Shown: in pieces, positions 38,391-47,756 of the stretch
How positions within the stretch are numbered: position 1 is the first letter of the stretch
Layout of the letters: each line of letters starts with the position of its first letter
NCBI RefSeq assembly: GCF_002979555.1
Contig: NZ_PCOZ01000005.1
Span: 248,001 to 312,000, forward strand
DNA: 64,000 nucleotides
Direction of reading: 5' to 3'
From: Pseudomonas sp. MYb60
GTDB taxonomy: Bacteria > Pseudomonadota > Gammaproteobacteria > Pseudomonadales > Pseudomonadaceae
Notes under the pieces: generated by a model
What the model was told of the DNA's origin: nothing
What the model saw: the letters and a program-made list of their open reading frames with translations, nothing else
The model's database searches: none
Position numbers and translations under genes: made by a program

Positions 38391-39701
38391 TCAGTCGGCT
38401 TGTGCTGTTTCCGCCGGTTTGACTGCTTCTTCGTAAGAGACCGCTTTATCGGTCACCTTAGCCTTCTGCAGAACAGTATCCACAACTTGTTCTTCCAGCA
38501 CAACCGAACGCACTTCGTTCAGCTGCTGATCGTTCTTGTAGTACCAAGCCACGACCTGCTCAGGCTCTTGGTAGGCCGAAGCCATTTCCTGGATCATTTC
38601 GCGAACGCGGTCTTCGTCAGGCTTGAGGTCGAACTGCTTGACCACTTCACCAACGATCAGGCCCAGCACAACGCGGCGCTTGGCTTGTTCTTCGAACAGC
38701 TCGGCCGGCAGCTGGTCAGGCTTGATGTTGCCACCAAACTGCTGAACGGCTTGTACGCGCAGGCGGTCCACTTCGTTGGACAGCAGTGCCTTAGGCACTT
38801 CGATCGGGTTGGCAGCCAGCAGACCGTCCATGACCTGGTTCTTGACCTTGGACTTGATGGCCTGACGCAGCTCCCGCTCCATGTTCTTGCGAACTTCGGT
38901 GCGGAAACCTTCCAGGGTCGCTTCCTTGATACCGAACTGGGCGAAGAACTCTTCGTTCAGCTCTGGCAGCTTAGGCTCGGAAACGCTGTTGACGGTCACG
39001 GTGAACTCGGCGGCTTTGCCAGCCAGGTCCAGGTTCTGGTAGTCAGCAGGGAAAGTCAGGTTCAGAACGCGCTCTTCGCCGGCTTTTGCGCCAACCAGGC
39101 CGTCTTCGAAGCCAGGGATCATGCGGTTGGAACCCAGCACCAGCTGGGTGCCCTTGGCGGAGCCGCCAGCGAATACTTCGCCGTCAACCTTGCCAACGAA
39201 ATCGATGTTCAATTGGTCTTCGTTCTGAGCGGCACGCTCGGTCACTTCAAAACGAGTGTTCTGCTTGCGCAGGATTTCCAGCATGTTGTCCAGGTCCGAA
39301 TCAGCTACTTCGGCGCTCAGACGCTCGATTTCGATACCTTCGAAACCGGCCACTTCAAATTCAGGGAACACTTCGAACGTAGCTACGTATTCCAGGTCCT
39401 TGCCAACTTCCAGGGACTTGGGCTCGATGGAAGGCGAGCCAGCCGGGTTCAGCTTATGCTCAACAACGGCTTCGTAGAAAGAAGCCTGGATCACGTCACC
39501 GACAGCTTCCTGGCGCGCATCAGCACCAAAACGACGCTTGATTTCGCTCATTGGCACTTTGCCTGGACGGAAACCAGCGATCTTGGCCTTCTGGGCAGTC
39601 TGCTGCAGACGCTTGTTGACCGCAGTCTCAATACGCTCTGCCGGCACGGTAATGCTCAGGCGGCGCTCGATAGCAGTAGTATTTTCAACAGAAACTTGCA
39701 T
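38391..39701 (-). CDS. tig: Trigger factor
   Basis: Encodes 436 aa from [17 protein letters not shown]; a longer frame to 39758 lies in the leader. Ribosome-bound chaperone and peptidyl-prolyl isomerase. The N-terminal ribosome-binding signature [12 protein letters not shown] (about 43-54) is present. The FKBP-type PPIase domain is at about 150-245 ([19 protein letters not shown]), followed by the helical C-domain. It is the first gene of the tig-clpP-clpX block. Confidence 0.96.
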   Translation of the reverse strand: MQVSVENTTAIERRLSITVPAERIETAVNKRLQQTAQKAKIAGFRPGKVPMSEIKRRFGADARQEAVGDVIQASFYEAVVEHKLNPAGSPSIEPKSLEVGKDLEYVATFEVFPEFEVAGFEGIEIERLSAEVADSDLDNMLEILRKQNTRFEVTERAAQNEDQLNIDFVGKVDGEVFAGGSAKGTQLVLGSNRMIPGFEDGLVGAKAGEERVLNLTFPADYQNLDLAGKAAEFTVTVNSVSEPKLPELNEEFFAQFGIKEATLEGFRTEVRKNMERELRQAIKSKVKNQVMDGLLAANPIEVPKALLSNEVDRLRVQAVQQFGGNIKPDQLPAELFEEQAKRRVVLGLIVGEVVKQFDLKPDEDRVREMIQEMASAYQEPEQVVAWYYKNDQQLNEVRSVVLEEQVVDTVLQKAKVTDKAVSYEEAVKPAETAQAD

Positions 39702-39896
39702 GGATATTCCTCGTTGCACAGACGTTAGCCGGCCATTTCCGACCCCAATCAAGGGCATGCATTCTAGAGGGTCAAACTCAAGAAGTCACCCTGCTGCAAA
39801 TACGCCCGGAAACAGCCGGCAATTTATCGGCACGAAGGCACTGAAGCACCTCGCCCCGCTGACAAATACATCCCATCACGCCAAGGCTCTGCGCCG

Positions 39897-39918
39897 CCCC
39901 TTCTATATATAGAAGGGG
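39897..39918. repeat. 22-bp perfect palindrome in a 400-bp gene-free stretch
   Basis: CCCCTTCTATA is followed directly by its reverse complement. The stretch 39702-40101 otherwise holds only the tig leader and the tRNA terminator. The palindrome lacks a T-run, so it is not an ordinary terminator; it could be a protein-binding site or an RNA hairpin in the tig leader. Confidence 0.6.
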
Positions 39919-40060
39919 TCGCCATTCAGCTCCCTGACGCCCGCCCCTGCAAGCAGGACCGGCAGGCGGCGCAGCATCATCGAGACACAAAAATTCGATG
40001 AAGCGCCCTGCCCTTGCGACCCATTGGCTGCAGCCGCTGAAAATCTGAACCGCTAAAACC

Positions 40061-40095
40061 AAAAAAGGCGCCAGACTGTTAAATCTGGCGCCTTT
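40061..40095 (-). terminator. Terminator of the tRNA operon
   Basis: Twelve-bp stem AAAGGCGCCAGA/TCTGGCGCCTTT. The minus-strand tail is T6, which makes it a full terminator. Confidence 0.85.
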
Positions 40096-40101
40096 CGAAT
40101 A

Positions 40102-40177
40102 TGGGGTGGACGAAGGGGATCGAACCCTCGACAACGGGAGTCACAATCCCGTGCTCTACCAACTGAGCTACGCCCAC
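40102..40177 (-). tRNA. tRNA-His (GTG), distal copy
   Basis: 76 nt with encoded CCA. Anticodon GTG lies in the loop of CGGGATTGTGACTCCCG. It has the usual D arm (AGCTCAGTTGGTAGAGC) and T arm (AGGGTTCGATCCCCT). It is identical to the copy at 40399-40474. Confidence 0.95.
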
Positions 40178-40256
40178 CATATTGCATTAACAAAGAACTC
40201 AAACATCTTCTTTGTTGAACCTCACCTTACCTGACGGTAGGGCGACGCCTTGAAAT

Positions 40257-40341
40257 TGGTGCGGATGAAGAGACTCGAACTCTTACGCCTCGCGGCGCTG
40301 GAACCTAAATCCAGTGTGTCTACCAATTCCACCACATCCGC
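40257..40341 (-). tRNA. tRNA-Leu (TAG)
   Basis: 85 nt with encoded CCA and a long variable arm, as for class II tRNAs. Anticodon TAG lies in the loop of CTGGATTTAGGTTCCAG. It sits between the two tRNA-His copies. Confidence 0.95.
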
Positions 40342-40359
40342 GCTTGAAGCTCTTAAAGC

Positions 40360-40390
40360 AAAGGCGCCAGACGATTAATCTGGCGCCTTT
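40360..40390 (-). terminator. Internal copy of the tRNA terminator hairpin
   Basis: The same 12-bp stem as at 40064-40095, but with no T-run after it on the minus strand. RNA polymerase probably reads through to the distal tRNAs. Confidence 0.55.
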
Positions 40391-40398
40391 TCAGAATA

Positions 40399-40474
40399 TG
40401 GGGTGGACGAAGGGGATCGAACCCTCGACAACGGGAGTCACAATCCCGTGCTCTACCAACTGAGCTACGCCCAC
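40399..40474 (-). tRNA. tRNA-His (GTG), proximal copy
   Basis: 76 nt, same sequence as the distal copy, including CCA. It lies between tRNA-Arg and the internal hairpin. Confidence 0.95.
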
Positions 40475-40508
40475 CATATAGCGCTACTTGTGCCAAAGCT
40501 GCCTTAAA

Positions 40509-40585
40509 TGGCGCACCCGGCAGGACTCGAACCTGCGACCATCCGCTTAGAAGGCGGATGCTCTATCCAGCTGAGCTACGGGCGC
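40509..40585 (-). tRNA. tRNA-Arg (TCT)
   Basis: 77 nt with encoded CCA. Anticodon TCT lies in the loop of CCGCCTTCTAAGCGG. It is the first gene of the four-tRNA transcript. Confidence 0.95.
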
Positions 40586-40703
40586 CTGATTAATCTGTAC
40601 TCTTGGAGGATTACAAACTAAGTGCTTCCAGCCATGCAGAACAACCATCTATTCTGCTCGACCTTCTTAACCAGTGCTAGGCTGTGCCCGACAAGTGCGA
40701 CGA

Positions 40704-40732
40704 ATAGTATAGACGCCCTCGAAACCCGTCAA
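40704..40732 (-). promoter_or_regulatory. Promoter of the tRNA operon
   Basis: On the minus strand TTGACG (40732-40727), 17 bp, and TACTAT (40709-40704), about 115 bp before tRNA-Arg. Divergent folD has its leader in the same 279-bp spacer. Confidence 0.75.
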
Positions 40733-40864
40733 ATCTTTTTTGCAAAAAATTCATTTTATTTAAGGGGTTAGGGCAATTTGCAGACCAAGCGCCTTTGCCC
40801 TCACGGCGTGGCGTGCGAGAATGCGTGCACTTTTCTTCCCCCTCTCGATGGTTAATCACGCGTA

Positions 40865-41719
40865 ATGACTGCACAACTTATCGACGGCAAATCAATCGCC
40901 GCCAGCCTGCGCCAGCAGATCGCCAAACGAGTCACCGAGCGCAGCCAGCAAGGCCTGCGCACGCCTGGCCTCGCGGTGATTCTGGTCGGCAGCGATCCTG
41001 CCTCTCAGGTTTATGTCTCGCACAAGCGTAAAGACTGTGAAGAGGTCGGCTTTATTTCCAAGGCCTACGACTTGCCTTCCGAGACCACCCAACAGGCCCT
41101 CACCGACCTGATCGACGGCCTCAACGACGACCCGGCCATCGACGGTATCCTCCTGCAACTGCCGTTGCCCGAGCATCTGGACGCCTCCAAATTGCTGGAG
41201 CGCATCCGCCCGGACAAAGACGTCGACGGTTTCCACCCTTATAACGTCGGCCGTCTGGCCCAGCGTATCCCGCTGCTGCGCCCATGCACGCCGAAAGGCA
41301 TCATGACCCTGCTGGAAAGCACCGGTATCGACCTGTACGGCCTTGATGCCGTGGTTGTCGGCGCGTCCAACATCGTCGGTCGCCCGATGGCCATGGAACT
41401 GCTGCTGGCCGGCTGCACCGTGACCGTGACCCACCGTTTCACCAAGGACCTCGCCGGCCACGTCGGCCGCGCGGACCTGGTGGTAGTGGCCGCCGGCAAG
41501 CCAGGCCTGGTCAAGGGCGAGTGGATCAAGGAAGGCGCCATCGTCATTGACGTGGGCATCAACCGCCAGGAGGACGGCAAGCTGGTGGGCGACGTTGTCT
41601 ACGAGACCGCCCTGCCCCGCGCCGGCTGGATCACCCCGGTACCGGGCGGCGTAGGCCCGATGACACGCGCCTGCCTGCTGGAAAATACCCTGTACGCCGC
41701 CGAAACATTGCACGCGTAA
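40865..41719 (+). CDS. folD: Methylenetetrahydrofolate dehydrogenase/cyclohydrolase
   Basis: Encodes 284 aa. Bifunctional enzyme interconverting 5,10-methylene-THF and 10-formyl-THF with NADP. The catalytic Lys is in [12 protein letters not shown] (YVSHK motif), with the conserved QLPLPEHLD (about 99-107), the NADP-binding [14 protein letters not shown] and the C-terminal [10 protein letters not shown]. It is monocistronic, ending in a strong terminator. Confidence 0.96.
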   Translation: MTAQLIDGKSIAASLRQQIAKRVTERSQQGLRTPGLAVILVGSDPASQVYVSHKRKDCEEVGFISKAYDLPSETTQQALTDLIDGLNDDPAIDGILLQLPLPEHLDASKLLERIRPDKDVDGFHPYNVGRLAQRIPLLRPCTPKGIMTLLESTGIDLYGLDAVVVGASNIVGRPMAMELLLAGCTVTVTHRFTKDLAGHVGRADLVVVAAGKPGLVKGEWIKEGAIVIDVGINRQEDGKLVGDVVYETALPRAGWITPVPGGVGPMTRACLLENTLYAAETLHA

Positions 41720-41734
41720 TAACCAGGCGTACTG

Positions 41735-41766
41735 AAAAAGCCCTGCCTTAGCGCAGGGCTTTTTAT
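41735..41766 (+). terminator. Terminator of folD
   Basis: Stem AAAAAGCCCTGC with GCAGGGCTTTTT around a CTTA-type loop, followed by ATT. Confidence 0.9.
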
Positions 41767-41926
41767 TGCCCGAAATAAATCAGGTTTTTCTTAGTTTTTA
41801 AGCACTTTCGTCTGGTTCCAGAAGAACATTCGACAGTTTCTAATCCATACTCCTAAAATGTAACGGCATTTGTATCAAAGCCCGTTGCACAACGGTATTT
41901 CCTTACTTTTTAGCGAGTTCATCCGC

Positions 41927-42850
41927 GTGAAAATTCGTCTCTCTATTGTCAGCCTGTTTTTTGCGTTCACAGGCACCTTCGCGCACGCTGCCGAAACCAC
42001 CCTGGCCCCGCGTGACGTCTCCAAGCTGCAAATCGCCTCTGGCAGCGCCATGCTGGTAGACCTGCAAACCAACAAAGTCATTTATGCCAGCAACCCCGAT
42101 GTGGTGGTGCCCATTGCTTCGGTGAGCAAACTGATGACCGGCCTGATCGTGCTGGACGCCAAGCAGAACATGGACGAATACATCGACATCAACATCAAGG
42201 ACACGCCCGAAATGAAAGGCGTGTTCTCCCGGGTGAAAATCGGCAGCGAGATGCCGCGCAAAGAGATGCTGCTGATCGCGCTGATGTCCTCGGAAAACCG
42301 CGCAGCCGCCAGCCTGGCTCATCACTATCCAGGCGGCTACCCGGCATTCATTGCGGCGATGAACGCCAAGGCCAAGGCGCTGGGCATGACCAGTACCCAC
42401 TACGTAGAGCCAACCGGCCTGTCGATCCATAACGTGTCCACTGCCCGCGACCTGAGCAAGCTGCTGGCGGCTGCGCGTCATTACCCGATGCTCAGCCAAC
42501 TGAGCACCACCAAGGAAAAGACTGTGTCGTTCCGCAAGCCCAACTACACCTTGGGCTTCTCCAACACCGACCACTTGATCAACCGCGCCAATTGGGACAT
42601 CAAGCTGACCAAGACCGGTTTCACCAACCAGGCTGGCCACTGCCTGGTGCTGGTGACGAGCATGGGTAACCGCCCAGTGTCGCTGGTGATCCTGGACGCA
42701 TTCGGCAAATTCACGCACTTCGCCGACGCCAGTCGCATCCGCAGCTGGGTCGAGACCGGCAAGAGCGGTTCGGTGCCGGATGTGGCGCTGCGCTACAAGG
42801 CCGACAAGAACTTGAAGAACCGCCCGAATGCGGCAGAAGTACGCCGCTGA
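41927..42850 (+). CDS. pbpG: D-alanyl-D-alanine endopeptidase (PBP7, PbpG)
   Basis: Encodes 307 aa from a GTG start ([16 protein letters not shown]), which gives a clean signal peptide ending near AHA-AE; the longer frame to 41870 does not. Serine peptidase of the S11 family with all three motifs: S65-V-S-K68, S122-E-N124 and K229-T-G. It cleaves DD-crosslinks in peptidoglycan in the periplasm. It has no C-terminal amphipathic anchor, as expected for PBP7. Confidence 0.92.
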   Translation: MKIRLSIVSLFFAFTGTFAHAAETTLAPRDVSKLQIASGSAMLVDLQTNKVIYASNPDVVVPIASVSKLMTGLIVLDAKQNMDEYIDINIKDTPEMKGVFSRVKIGSEMPRKEMLLIALMSSENRAAASLAHHYPGGYPAFIAAMNAKAKALGMTSTHYVEPTGLSIHNVSTARDLSKLLAAARHYPMLSQLSTTKEKTVSFRKPNYTLGFSNTDHLINRANWDIKLTKTGFTNQAGHCLVLVTSMGNRPVSLVILDAFGKFTHFADASRIRSWVETGKSGSVPDVALRYKADKNLKNRPNAAEVRR

Positions 42851-42854
42851 AAAA

Positions 42855-42884
42855 ATGTGGGCGCGGGCTTGCCCGCTCCCACAT
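42855..42884. repeat. Single REP-like inverted repeat after pbpG
   Basis: ATGTGGGCGCGGGCTTGCCC followed by GCTCCCACAT forms a hairpin between two convergent genes. It could end both transcripts. Confidence 0.6.
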
Positions 42885-42904
42885 AGGATTGGCGGCGCGC
42901 TGAT

Positions 42905-43567
42905 TTACTTTGTTTCTGCCAGTACCTTGAGCGCCTGCGCCGCCGCCCGCTCCTGCCCGGCCTGGGCCGTCGCGTTAGCCGAGTCCCGCCAACGCTGTGC
43001 GTTCACATTCGCCGGCAACTGGCTCGGCCGCTGGGTCAGGATCGCCCAGTGCCCCGCCTTCTCCCACTTCGACTCAAAATCGCTGAAGCTCATCAGCAAC
43101 CGGCGGTTCATGCCCGAACGCAGCAACACGGTGCTTTTCTGCTGATTGAACCCCACGACCACCACATAATGCGCCTCAGACAGCATCCCGCCGCCGATCC
43201 GCGCCATCACCGGATAGCCCGCCGCCACTTGTGCCAGCACCGCAGTCAGCTTGGTATCCAGCGGATACACCATCAGCCCGTACTCCCGGGCCAGCACCTG
43301 CATGTTGCGCTCCAGGTTCGCCTCACCGCCCGGCAAATGCAGTGGCTTATCCAACAAGCCCGGTGTCATGACAATGCCTTGTTGCGACAGCATGCTGGCT
43401 AACGCTGTAGGACCGCTCTGATAGGCCTCGCTGCGAAAGGTCGGCACGCCGTTGAGTTCGACGCGTTCCGGCAGGCCCGCCAGTCTCGACGGGGTGGAGG
43501 AGCACGCCGCAAGGCCCAGGGCACACGCGAGAAACAGGGATGTTTTCAGGTTCGACCGTAACCGCAA
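42905..43567 (-). CDS. C39-like lipoprotein with Ser in place of the catalytic Cys
   Basis: Encodes 220 aa. Lipobox LGLAAC gives a lipid-bound Cys at about 22. A papain-like C39-type fold follows: VPTFRSEAYQSGPTALASML aligns with the usual QxxxxCGPxALAxxL, but the nucleophile is Ser51. The His133 motif AHYVVVVGF is present. Either it is a non-hydrolytic relative or it uses Ser. An Ala/Gln-rich helix closes the protein. Partners unknown; it is alone in its transcript. Confidence 0.78.
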   Translation of the reverse strand: MRLRSNLKTSLFLACALGLAACSSTPSRLAGLPERVELNGVPTFRSEAYQSGPTALASMLSQQGIVMTPGLLDKPLHLPGGEANLERNMQVLAREYGLMVYPLDTKLTAVLAQVAAGYPVMARIGGGMLSEAHYVVVVGFNQQKSTVLLRSGMNRRLLMSFSDFESKWEKAGHWAILTQRPSQLPANVNAQRWRDSANATAQAGQERAAAQALKVLAETK

Positions 43568-43777
43568 TTTTCTACTCTCTTGATCAACTGCCGGTAAGGG
43601 CCCTGATCATAGGACGCTCTGCCACGCGGGTATAGCCTGCAGGCTTAGTAAAGGTCGCGGATAGAGCAAAGAAGTTGGACAGACACGACCATTGGTCAAT
43701 AGCAGGCAACCGCTAGATAGCTAGACTGTCCATTGAGAAGAGTGTGTGTGCCCCGTGCGGGGCGATAGGAGGCCCGA

Positions 43778-43930
43778 ATGAGCCTTGCAACGACGATTTT
43801 AATGTTGGTCTGCGGTTGGCTGGCGGTGGCCGGCGCCATGTTGTGGGGGGTGCTGCGCATTACTCGCCGGCACCACCCCCCACAGGTCAAACCCGCCAAG
43901 CCCCATAAGGCTGCGGTGCATCACGCCTAG
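43778..43930 (+). CDS. Small membrane protein of 50 aa
   Basis: Starts MSLATTILMLVCGWLAVAGA with a very strong ribosome site (AGGAGG) 6 bp before the ATG. One membrane helix (about 4-27) is followed by a basic, His-rich tail (RITRRHHPPQVKPAKPHKAA), likely cytoplasmic by the positive-inside rule. The stop overlaps the stop of the convergent lipoprotein gene. A GCCCCGTGCGGGGC hairpin precedes the ribosome site. Function unknown. Confidence 0.75.
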   Translation: MSLATTILMLVCGWLAVAGAMLWGVLRITRRHHPPQVKPAKPHKAAVHHA

Positions 43931-44337
43931 CCTGGCAGGCAATCGAAGTCCTGCGTGGCCGCCACTTCCTTGCCGTGGCCATCCCTCAGGGATGCGCGCA
44001 CGGTGCTGCCCAGGCTGGATTCCACCAGCGTGTAGTGCTCACCCGCCTTGAAGTGCTTGTATTCGACGCGGCCCTGGCAATCCTCCTGGTTTTCGTCGCC
44101 GGGCTCCTCCTCGAACAGGGTCACGTCCAAACGATGATTCCCTGGTGTCACCTCAAAAAAGCGGCCGTCGTCCACACGCTTGCCATCCACGCGCTCGGCC
44201 ATCAGGTCATTCGGCGCGTCTTCCTTCAAGCCAATCCAAGCCTCGCTCGGGTCCGCCTTGGGCATGGGGCCGGCGCACGCCGACAACAACAGCACAGCAC
44301 CAAGGGCGGGAATCAACAACAGGGGTTTAAGTGACAT
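43927..44337 (-). CDS. Small lipoprotein of unknown function
   Basis: Encodes 136 aa. The signal peptide ends in lipobox LLSAC with the lipidated Cys at about 21. The mature part resembles a small beta-rich domain (FFEVTPGNHRLDVTLFEEEP, then HYTLVESSLGSTVRASLRDG) like those of PEGA-type or DUF-type surface lipoproteins. Two Cys (CQG and FDCLPG) may form a disulfide. No functional link is evident. Confidence 0.78.
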   Translation of the reverse strand: MSLKPLLLIPALGAVLLLSACAGPMPKADPSEAWIGLKEDAPNDLMAERVDGKRVDDGRFFEVTPGNHRLDVTLFEEEPGDENQEDCQGRVEYKHFKAGEHYTLVESSLGSTVRASLRDGHGKEVAATQDFDCLPG

Positions 44338-44534
44338 GGCAGGGCTCCAGAGGCGGGACGAAGGCGTCCGATGGCGACAAGCTTGAGCAGGCGCCCCGCG
44401 CAGAACAAATGAATCCCAGTGAAACGATCTTCAGCCCTTACCTAAATCTTCCTTCACTTGGCTGAAAGGTGCGTGTTAGGTGGGTCGGGCAAGACTGCCG
44501 GGGTTTGCAATCCTGCTCCCCCGGAGGTTCACGC

Positions 44535-47500
44535 ATGCTCGGGCTGGTAAAGACCGCACTGCAAAAGCCATACACGTTTATCGTGTTGGCCCTATTCATC
44601 TGCATCATCGGGCCGATGGCGGCCCTGCGAACCCCCACCGACGTATTCCCCGACATCGGCATCCCCGTGGTGGCCGTGGTCTGGCAGTACAACGGCCTAT
44701 CGCCGGACGCCATGGCCGGCCGGGTGATCTACACCTATGAGCGCTCCCTGAGCACCACCGTCAACGACATCGAACACATCGAATCCCAATCGTTGCCGGG
44801 CATGGGTATCGTCAAGATCTTCTTCCAGCCCGGCGTCGACATTCGAACCGCCAACGCCCAGGTCACGGCCGTTTCACAGACCGTACTCAAGCAAATGCCA
44901 CCGGGCATCACGCCACCGCTGATCCTCAACTACAGCGCGTCAACCGTGCCGATCCTGCAGATGGCGTTTTCCAGCCCGAGCCTCTCGGAGGCGAGGATCC
45001 GCGATCTGGTGCAGAACAACATTCGCCTGCCCCTGAGCGCCCTGCCCGGCCTGGCCATGCCCACGCCCATGGGTGGCAAGCAGCGCCAGATTACCTTGGA
45101 TCTAGACCCGCAAGCGCTGGCCGCCAAGGGCCTCTCCGCGCAGGACGTCGGCAACGCGCTGGCCCTGCAAAACCAGATCATCCCGGTAGGCACCGCCAAG
45201 CTGGGGCCCAACGAATACACGATCCTGCTCAACAACAGCCCCAAGGCCATCGATGAGCTCAACGACTTGCCGATCAAGACCGTCGACGGCGCGCTGATCA
45301 CCATCGGCCAGGTCGCCCACGTCCGGGACGGTTCGCCACCGCAGACCAATATCGTGCGCGTCGACGGCCACCGCGCCGTGCTGATGCCGGCGCTGAAAAA
45401 CGGCAGCATCTCCACCCTGTCGATCATCGACGGCATCCGCCAGATGCTGCCGCGCATCAATGAAACGCTGCCGCCGTCGCTGAAGACCTCATTGCTGGGG
45501 GACGCCTCGGTGTTCGTCAAGCAATCGGTGGGCAGCGTCGCCCAGGAAGGCATCATTGCCGCGCTGCTGACCAGTGCGATGATCCTGCTGTTCCTCGGCA
45601 GTTGGCGCTCCACGCTGATCATTGCCGCCTCGATTCCCTTGGCAGTGCTGTCGGCCATTGCGCTGCTTGCAGTCAGCGGCCAAACCCTCAACGTCATGAC
45701 CCTGGGCGGGCTCGCGCTGGCGGTGGGAATTTTGGTGGACGACGCCACGGTGACCATCGAAAACATCAACTGGCACCTTGAGCAGGGCAAGTCGGTCAAG
45801 GCCGCGATCCTCGACGGCGCCGCGCAGATCGTCGGCCCGGCGTTCGTTTCGCTGCTGTGTATCTGCATCGTGTTCGTCCCCATGTTCCTGCTGCAAGGCA
45901 TCGCCGGCTACCTGTTCCGGCCGATGGCCCTGGCGGTGATCTTCGCCATGGCCAGCTCTTTCGTGCTTTCGCGTACCCTGGTGCCGACCCTGGCGATGTT
46001 CCTGCTCAAGCCACACACGCCAGAGCCCGGCGTGGGGCATCACCCGGAAGATGACTTCATCAATCATCACGAGGGCGAGCACCATCAGAAACAGCGCAAT
46101 GCGGTGCTGCAAGGGGTAGTGAATTTCCAGCAGGGTTTCGAGCGGCATTTCTCGACTGTCCGCGACGCCTATCACGGCCTGCTGACGTTGGCGCTGGGCA
46201 ACCGCAAGCGCTTCATCATCGGTTTCCTCGCCTGCGTGCTGGCCTCGTTCCTGCTGCTGCCAAGCCTCGGCGAGGACTTCTTCCCCGCCACCGACGCCGG
46301 TGCCCTGGCCCTGCATGTACGCTTGCCATTGGGCACGCGCATTGAGGAAAGCGCTGCCGCCTTTGACCGCATCGAAGCGCGGATTCGCGAAGTGATTCCG
46401 GCCGAAGAACTGGACACTATCGTCGACAATATCGGCATCCCGCTCAGCGGCATCGACATGGCCTACAGCAGCAGCGGCACCATCGGCCCGCAGGATGGCG
46501 ACATCCAGGTCACCCTGAAAAAGGACCATGCACCGACTGCCGACTATGTGAAAAAACTGCGTGAAGCGTTGCCACAAAATTTTCCCGGCAGCCATTTCGC
46601 ATTTCTGCCGGCGGACATCAGCAGCCAGATCCTCAACTTCGGCGCTCCGGCCCCGCTGGACGTGAAAATCTCCGGGCGCAACGACGAGGAAAACCGAGCC
46701 TACGCGGTGGAGCTCGAACGTCGCCTGCAACACGTGCCGGGAATTGCCGACCTGCGTATCCAGCAGTCCACCGGCTACCCGTCGCTGCAAGTGAATGTCG
46801 ACCGCCTGCGCGCCAATGGCCTGGGCATCACCGAGCGCGACGTCACCAGCAGCATGGTTGCCTCCCTGGCCGGCAGCTCGCAGACGGCGCCAACGTTCTG
46901 GCTCAACCCAGCCAACGGCGTGTCCTACTCCATCGTTGCAGCGACGCCGCAATACCGTCTCGACAGCCTGCCGTCACTGGAAGCCTTGCCGGTGACCGGC
47001 GCCAACGGCCAGTCGCAGATCCTCGGCGGCGTAGCGACTATCTCCCGCGTGCAGAGCCCGGCGGTGGTGACTCACTACAACATTCAGCCGACCCTGGACC
47101 TCTACGCCAACGTGCAGGGCCGCGACCTCGGTGGCGTGGCCCGCGACGTGCAAAAAGTACTGGATGACACCGCGTCGATGCGCCCCAAAGGCGCGACCAT
47201 CAGCCTGCACGGGCAGATCGATGCGTTGCACGAAGCCTTCAGCGGATTGAGCTACGGCCTGCTCGGTGCGGTGGTGCTGATCTACCTGCTGATCGTGGTC
47301 AACTTCCAGTCCTGGGTCGACCCGTTCGTGATCATCACCGCGTTGCCGGCGGCGCTGGCGGGCATCGTCTGGATGCTGTTCCTCAGCGGTACCTCGCTGT
47401 CGGTGCCGGCGCTGACCGGTGCGATCCTGTGCATGGGCGTGGCCACTGCCAACTCGATCCTGGTGGTGAGCTTCTGCCGCGAACGCCTGGCCGAACATGG

Positions 47501-47756
47501 CGATGCGCTCAAGGCCGCGCTGGAAGCCGGTTACACGCGCTTTCGCCCCGTGTGCATGACCGCCCTGGCGATGATCATCGGCATGTTGCCGCTGGCCCTG
47601 TCCGCAGAACAGAACGCCCCGTTGGGTCGGGCGGTGATTGGCGGCCTGATCTTCGCCACCCTGGCCACCCTCATATTTGTCCCCGTGGTCTTCAGCCTGG
47701 TCCACGGTCGCCAGCCTATTCGCGCAGTTGCAGGAGAAACCCCACATGTCGTCTGA
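44535..47756 (+). CDS. RND efflux permease
   Basis: Encodes 1073 aa from MLGLVKTALQKPYTF; a GTG-led frame at 44469 is unsupported. Twelve membrane helices and two large periplasmic loops form the RND pattern; GGLALAVGILVDDATVTIEN carries the proton-relay Asp pair of helix 4. It is closest to the multidrug type, with no heavy-metal signature. The cytoplasmic loop after helix 6 contains a His-rich stretch (HHPEDDFINHHEGEHH). Unusually, the permease gene precedes the fusion protein gene. No regulator is adjacent. Confidence 0.9.
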   Translation: MLGLVKTALQKPYTFIVLALFICIIGPMAALRTPTDVFPDIGIPVVAVVWQYNGLSPDAMAGRVIYTYERSLSTTVNDIEHIESQSLPGMGIVKIFFQPGVDIRTANAQVTAVSQTVLKQMPPGITPPLILNYSASTVPILQMAFSSPSLSEARIRDLVQNNIRLPLSALPGLAMPTPMGGKQRQITLDLDPQALAAKGLSAQDVGNALALQNQIIPVGTAKLGPNEYTILLNNSPKAIDELNDLPIKTVDGALITIGQVAHVRDGSPPQTNIVRVDGHRAVLMPALKNGSISTLSIIDGIRQMLPRINETLPPSLKTSLLGDASVFVKQSVGSVAQEGIIAALLTSAMILLFLGSWRSTLIIAASIPLAVLSAIALLAVSGQTLNVMTLGGLALAVGILVDDATVTIENINWHLEQGKSVKAAILDGAAQIVGPAFVSLLCICIVFVPMFLLQGIAGYLFRPMALAVIFAMASSFVLSRTLVPTLAMFLLKPHTPEPGVGHHPEDDFINHHEGEHHQKQRNAVLQGVVNFQQGFERHFSTVRDAYHGLLTLALGNRKRFIIGFLACVLASFLLLPSLGEDFFPATDAGALALHVRLPLGTRIEESAAAFDRIEARIREVIPAEELDTIVDNIGIPLSGIDMAYSSSGTIGPQDGDIQVTLKKDHAPTADYVKKLREALPQNFPGSHFAFLPADISSQILNFGAPAPLDVKISGRNDEENRAYAVELERRLQHVPGIADLRIQQSTGYPSLQVNVDRLRANGLGITERDVTSSMVASLAGSSQTAPTFWLNPANGVSYSIVAATPQYRLDSLPSLEALPVTGANGQSQILGGVATISRVQSPAVVTHYNIQPTLDLYANVQGRDLGGVARDVQKVLDDTASMRPKGATISLHGQIDALHEAFSGLSYGLLGAVVLIYLLIVVNFQSWVDPFVIITALPAALAGIVWMLFLSGTSLSVPALTGAILCMGVATANSILVVSFCRERLAEHGDALKAALEAGYTRFRPVCMTALAMIIGMLPLALSAEQNAPLGRAVIGGLIFATLATLIFVPVVFSLVHGRQPIRAVAGETPHVV

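Noticed and set aside
40586..40864. Possible small gene in the spacer between tRNA-Arg and folD
   Set aside because: Only the tRNA promoter and folD leader are visible; short frames there lack ribosome sites.
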